Shown here in pieces: positions 5,209-5,438 of a stretch of DNA of 5,438 nt (its first letter is position 1; every line of letters begins with the position of its first letter). The stretch is from an archaeon (GTDB taxonomy: Archaea > Asgardarchaeota > Hermodarchaeia > Hermodarchaeales > Hermodarchaeaceae). Made by a program: the position numbers and the translations under genes. The stretch is taken from NCBI GenBank assembly GCA_016550485.1, contig JABXGV010000174.1, positions 1-5,438 of the forward strand, read 5' to 3'. The notes beneath the pieces were generated by a model. That model did not search any database. It worked only from the letters and a program-made list of their open reading frames with translations, and was not told the origin of the DNA.

Positions 5209-5438
5209 CTACCATCCCATACGAGCCTTACCCAAACACACTAGGATTGGTGCTAATAGGAACCCAGCCGCGAAAAGGATAGGTCCCCATTGTATTGCAT
5301 AGAAAAAAAGGTACTGAGCTTCTTCTGGTGTGAGGGGAGTTACGCTATTTTTTCCAATTACAAATGTCATCTGGAACATTAGGGCAATTCCTATGAAAAT
5401 AAATCCACAAATTACGCTTATTACTATCCAAGCAATGA
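5209..5438 (-). CDS. Small membrane protein, C-terminal part (start beyond the right edge)
   Basis: The minus strand is open from the window edge to a TAG at 5209-5211, giving 75 visible residues without a start codon that fits. It begins inside a hydrophobic segment (IAWIVISVICGFIFIGIALMF reading inward, about 1-21), then has a polar loop (VIGKNSVTPLTPEEAQY, about 26-42) and a second hydrophobic segment (about 46-68) containing GPILFAAGFLLAP, ending in GKARMGW. The absence of stops, the strongly hydrophobic segments and the charged C-terminus support a real gene. Its plan (two spans, a loop of about 25-30 residues, a short polar tail) and the AGFL-centred second span resemble the 93-residue protein at 1821-2102. 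No function is recognisable. The missing N-terminus is probably short if the first span is the start of the protein, but more domains could lie upstream. Confidence 0.75.
   Translation of the reverse strand, partial: IAWIVISVICGFIFIGIALMFQMTFVIGKNSVTPLTPEEAQYLFFYAIQWGPILFAAGFLLAPILVCLGKARMGW

Noticed and set aside
1..5438. CRISPR array, insertion sequence, integrase, toxin-antitoxin or defence module
   Set aside because: No regularly spaced repeats, transposase or recombinase motifs, terminal inverted repeats, or paired small toxin-like genes were seen.

Overview
The window looks like ordinary chromosomal DNA from an archaeon of intermediate GC content. The evidence is archaeal-style promoter elements (a purine-rich BRE next to a TATA box about 60 bp upstream of hutU), a RIO-family kinase, an FdhD maturase, mixed TTG/ATG starts, and a clear AGGAGG ribosome binding site on only one gene. 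An Asgard-type (for example Thorarchaeota-like) or related archaeon would fit. That is an impression from gene content and base composition, not a demonstrated placement.

Layout from left to right. (1) Positions 19-834, plus strand: a RIO-family protein kinase starting at TTG. (2) Positions 849-1658, minus strand: FdhD, the sulfurtransferase that activates formate dehydrogenases; it converges on the kinase with only 14 bp between the two stop codons. (3) Positions 1659-1820: a 162-bp gap with a weak candidate promoter and a possible tiny or broken reading frame just upstream of fdhD. (4) Positions 1821-2102, minus strand: a 93-residue protein with two membrane segments; its start is fixed by an internal AGGAGG. 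(5) Positions 2204-2863, minus strand: an integral-membrane methyltransferase of the isoprenylcysteine carboxyl methyltransferase (ICMT)/phospholipid methyltransferase fold. (6) Positions 2864-3029: a 166-bp divergent promoter region. (7) Positions 3030-5093, plus strand: a full-length urocanate hydratase (hutU) of the long, roughly 680-residue class. (8) Positions 5094-5208: a short gap with nothing recognisable. (9) Positions 5209-5438, minus strand: the C-terminal part of another small two-span membrane protein whose start lies beyond the right edge.

The genes do not form an obvious pathway. hutU acts in histidine degradation, but no hutH, hutI or formiminoglutamate-processing gene is visible. 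fdhD has no formate dehydrogenase beside it. The two minus-strand membrane genes (ICMT-like, then the 93-residue protein) could be co-transcribed, though a TATA-like element and 101 bp separate them. I found no mobile element, tRNA or rRNA gene, or CRISPR array, and no convincing new multi-gene system. The points most worth a second look are the loss of the first cysteine of the FdhD CxxC motif, the bacterial-like signature of the RIO kinase, the resemblance between the two small membrane proteins, and the divergent regulatory region with a helically phased repeat and a five-codon frame abutting hutU.
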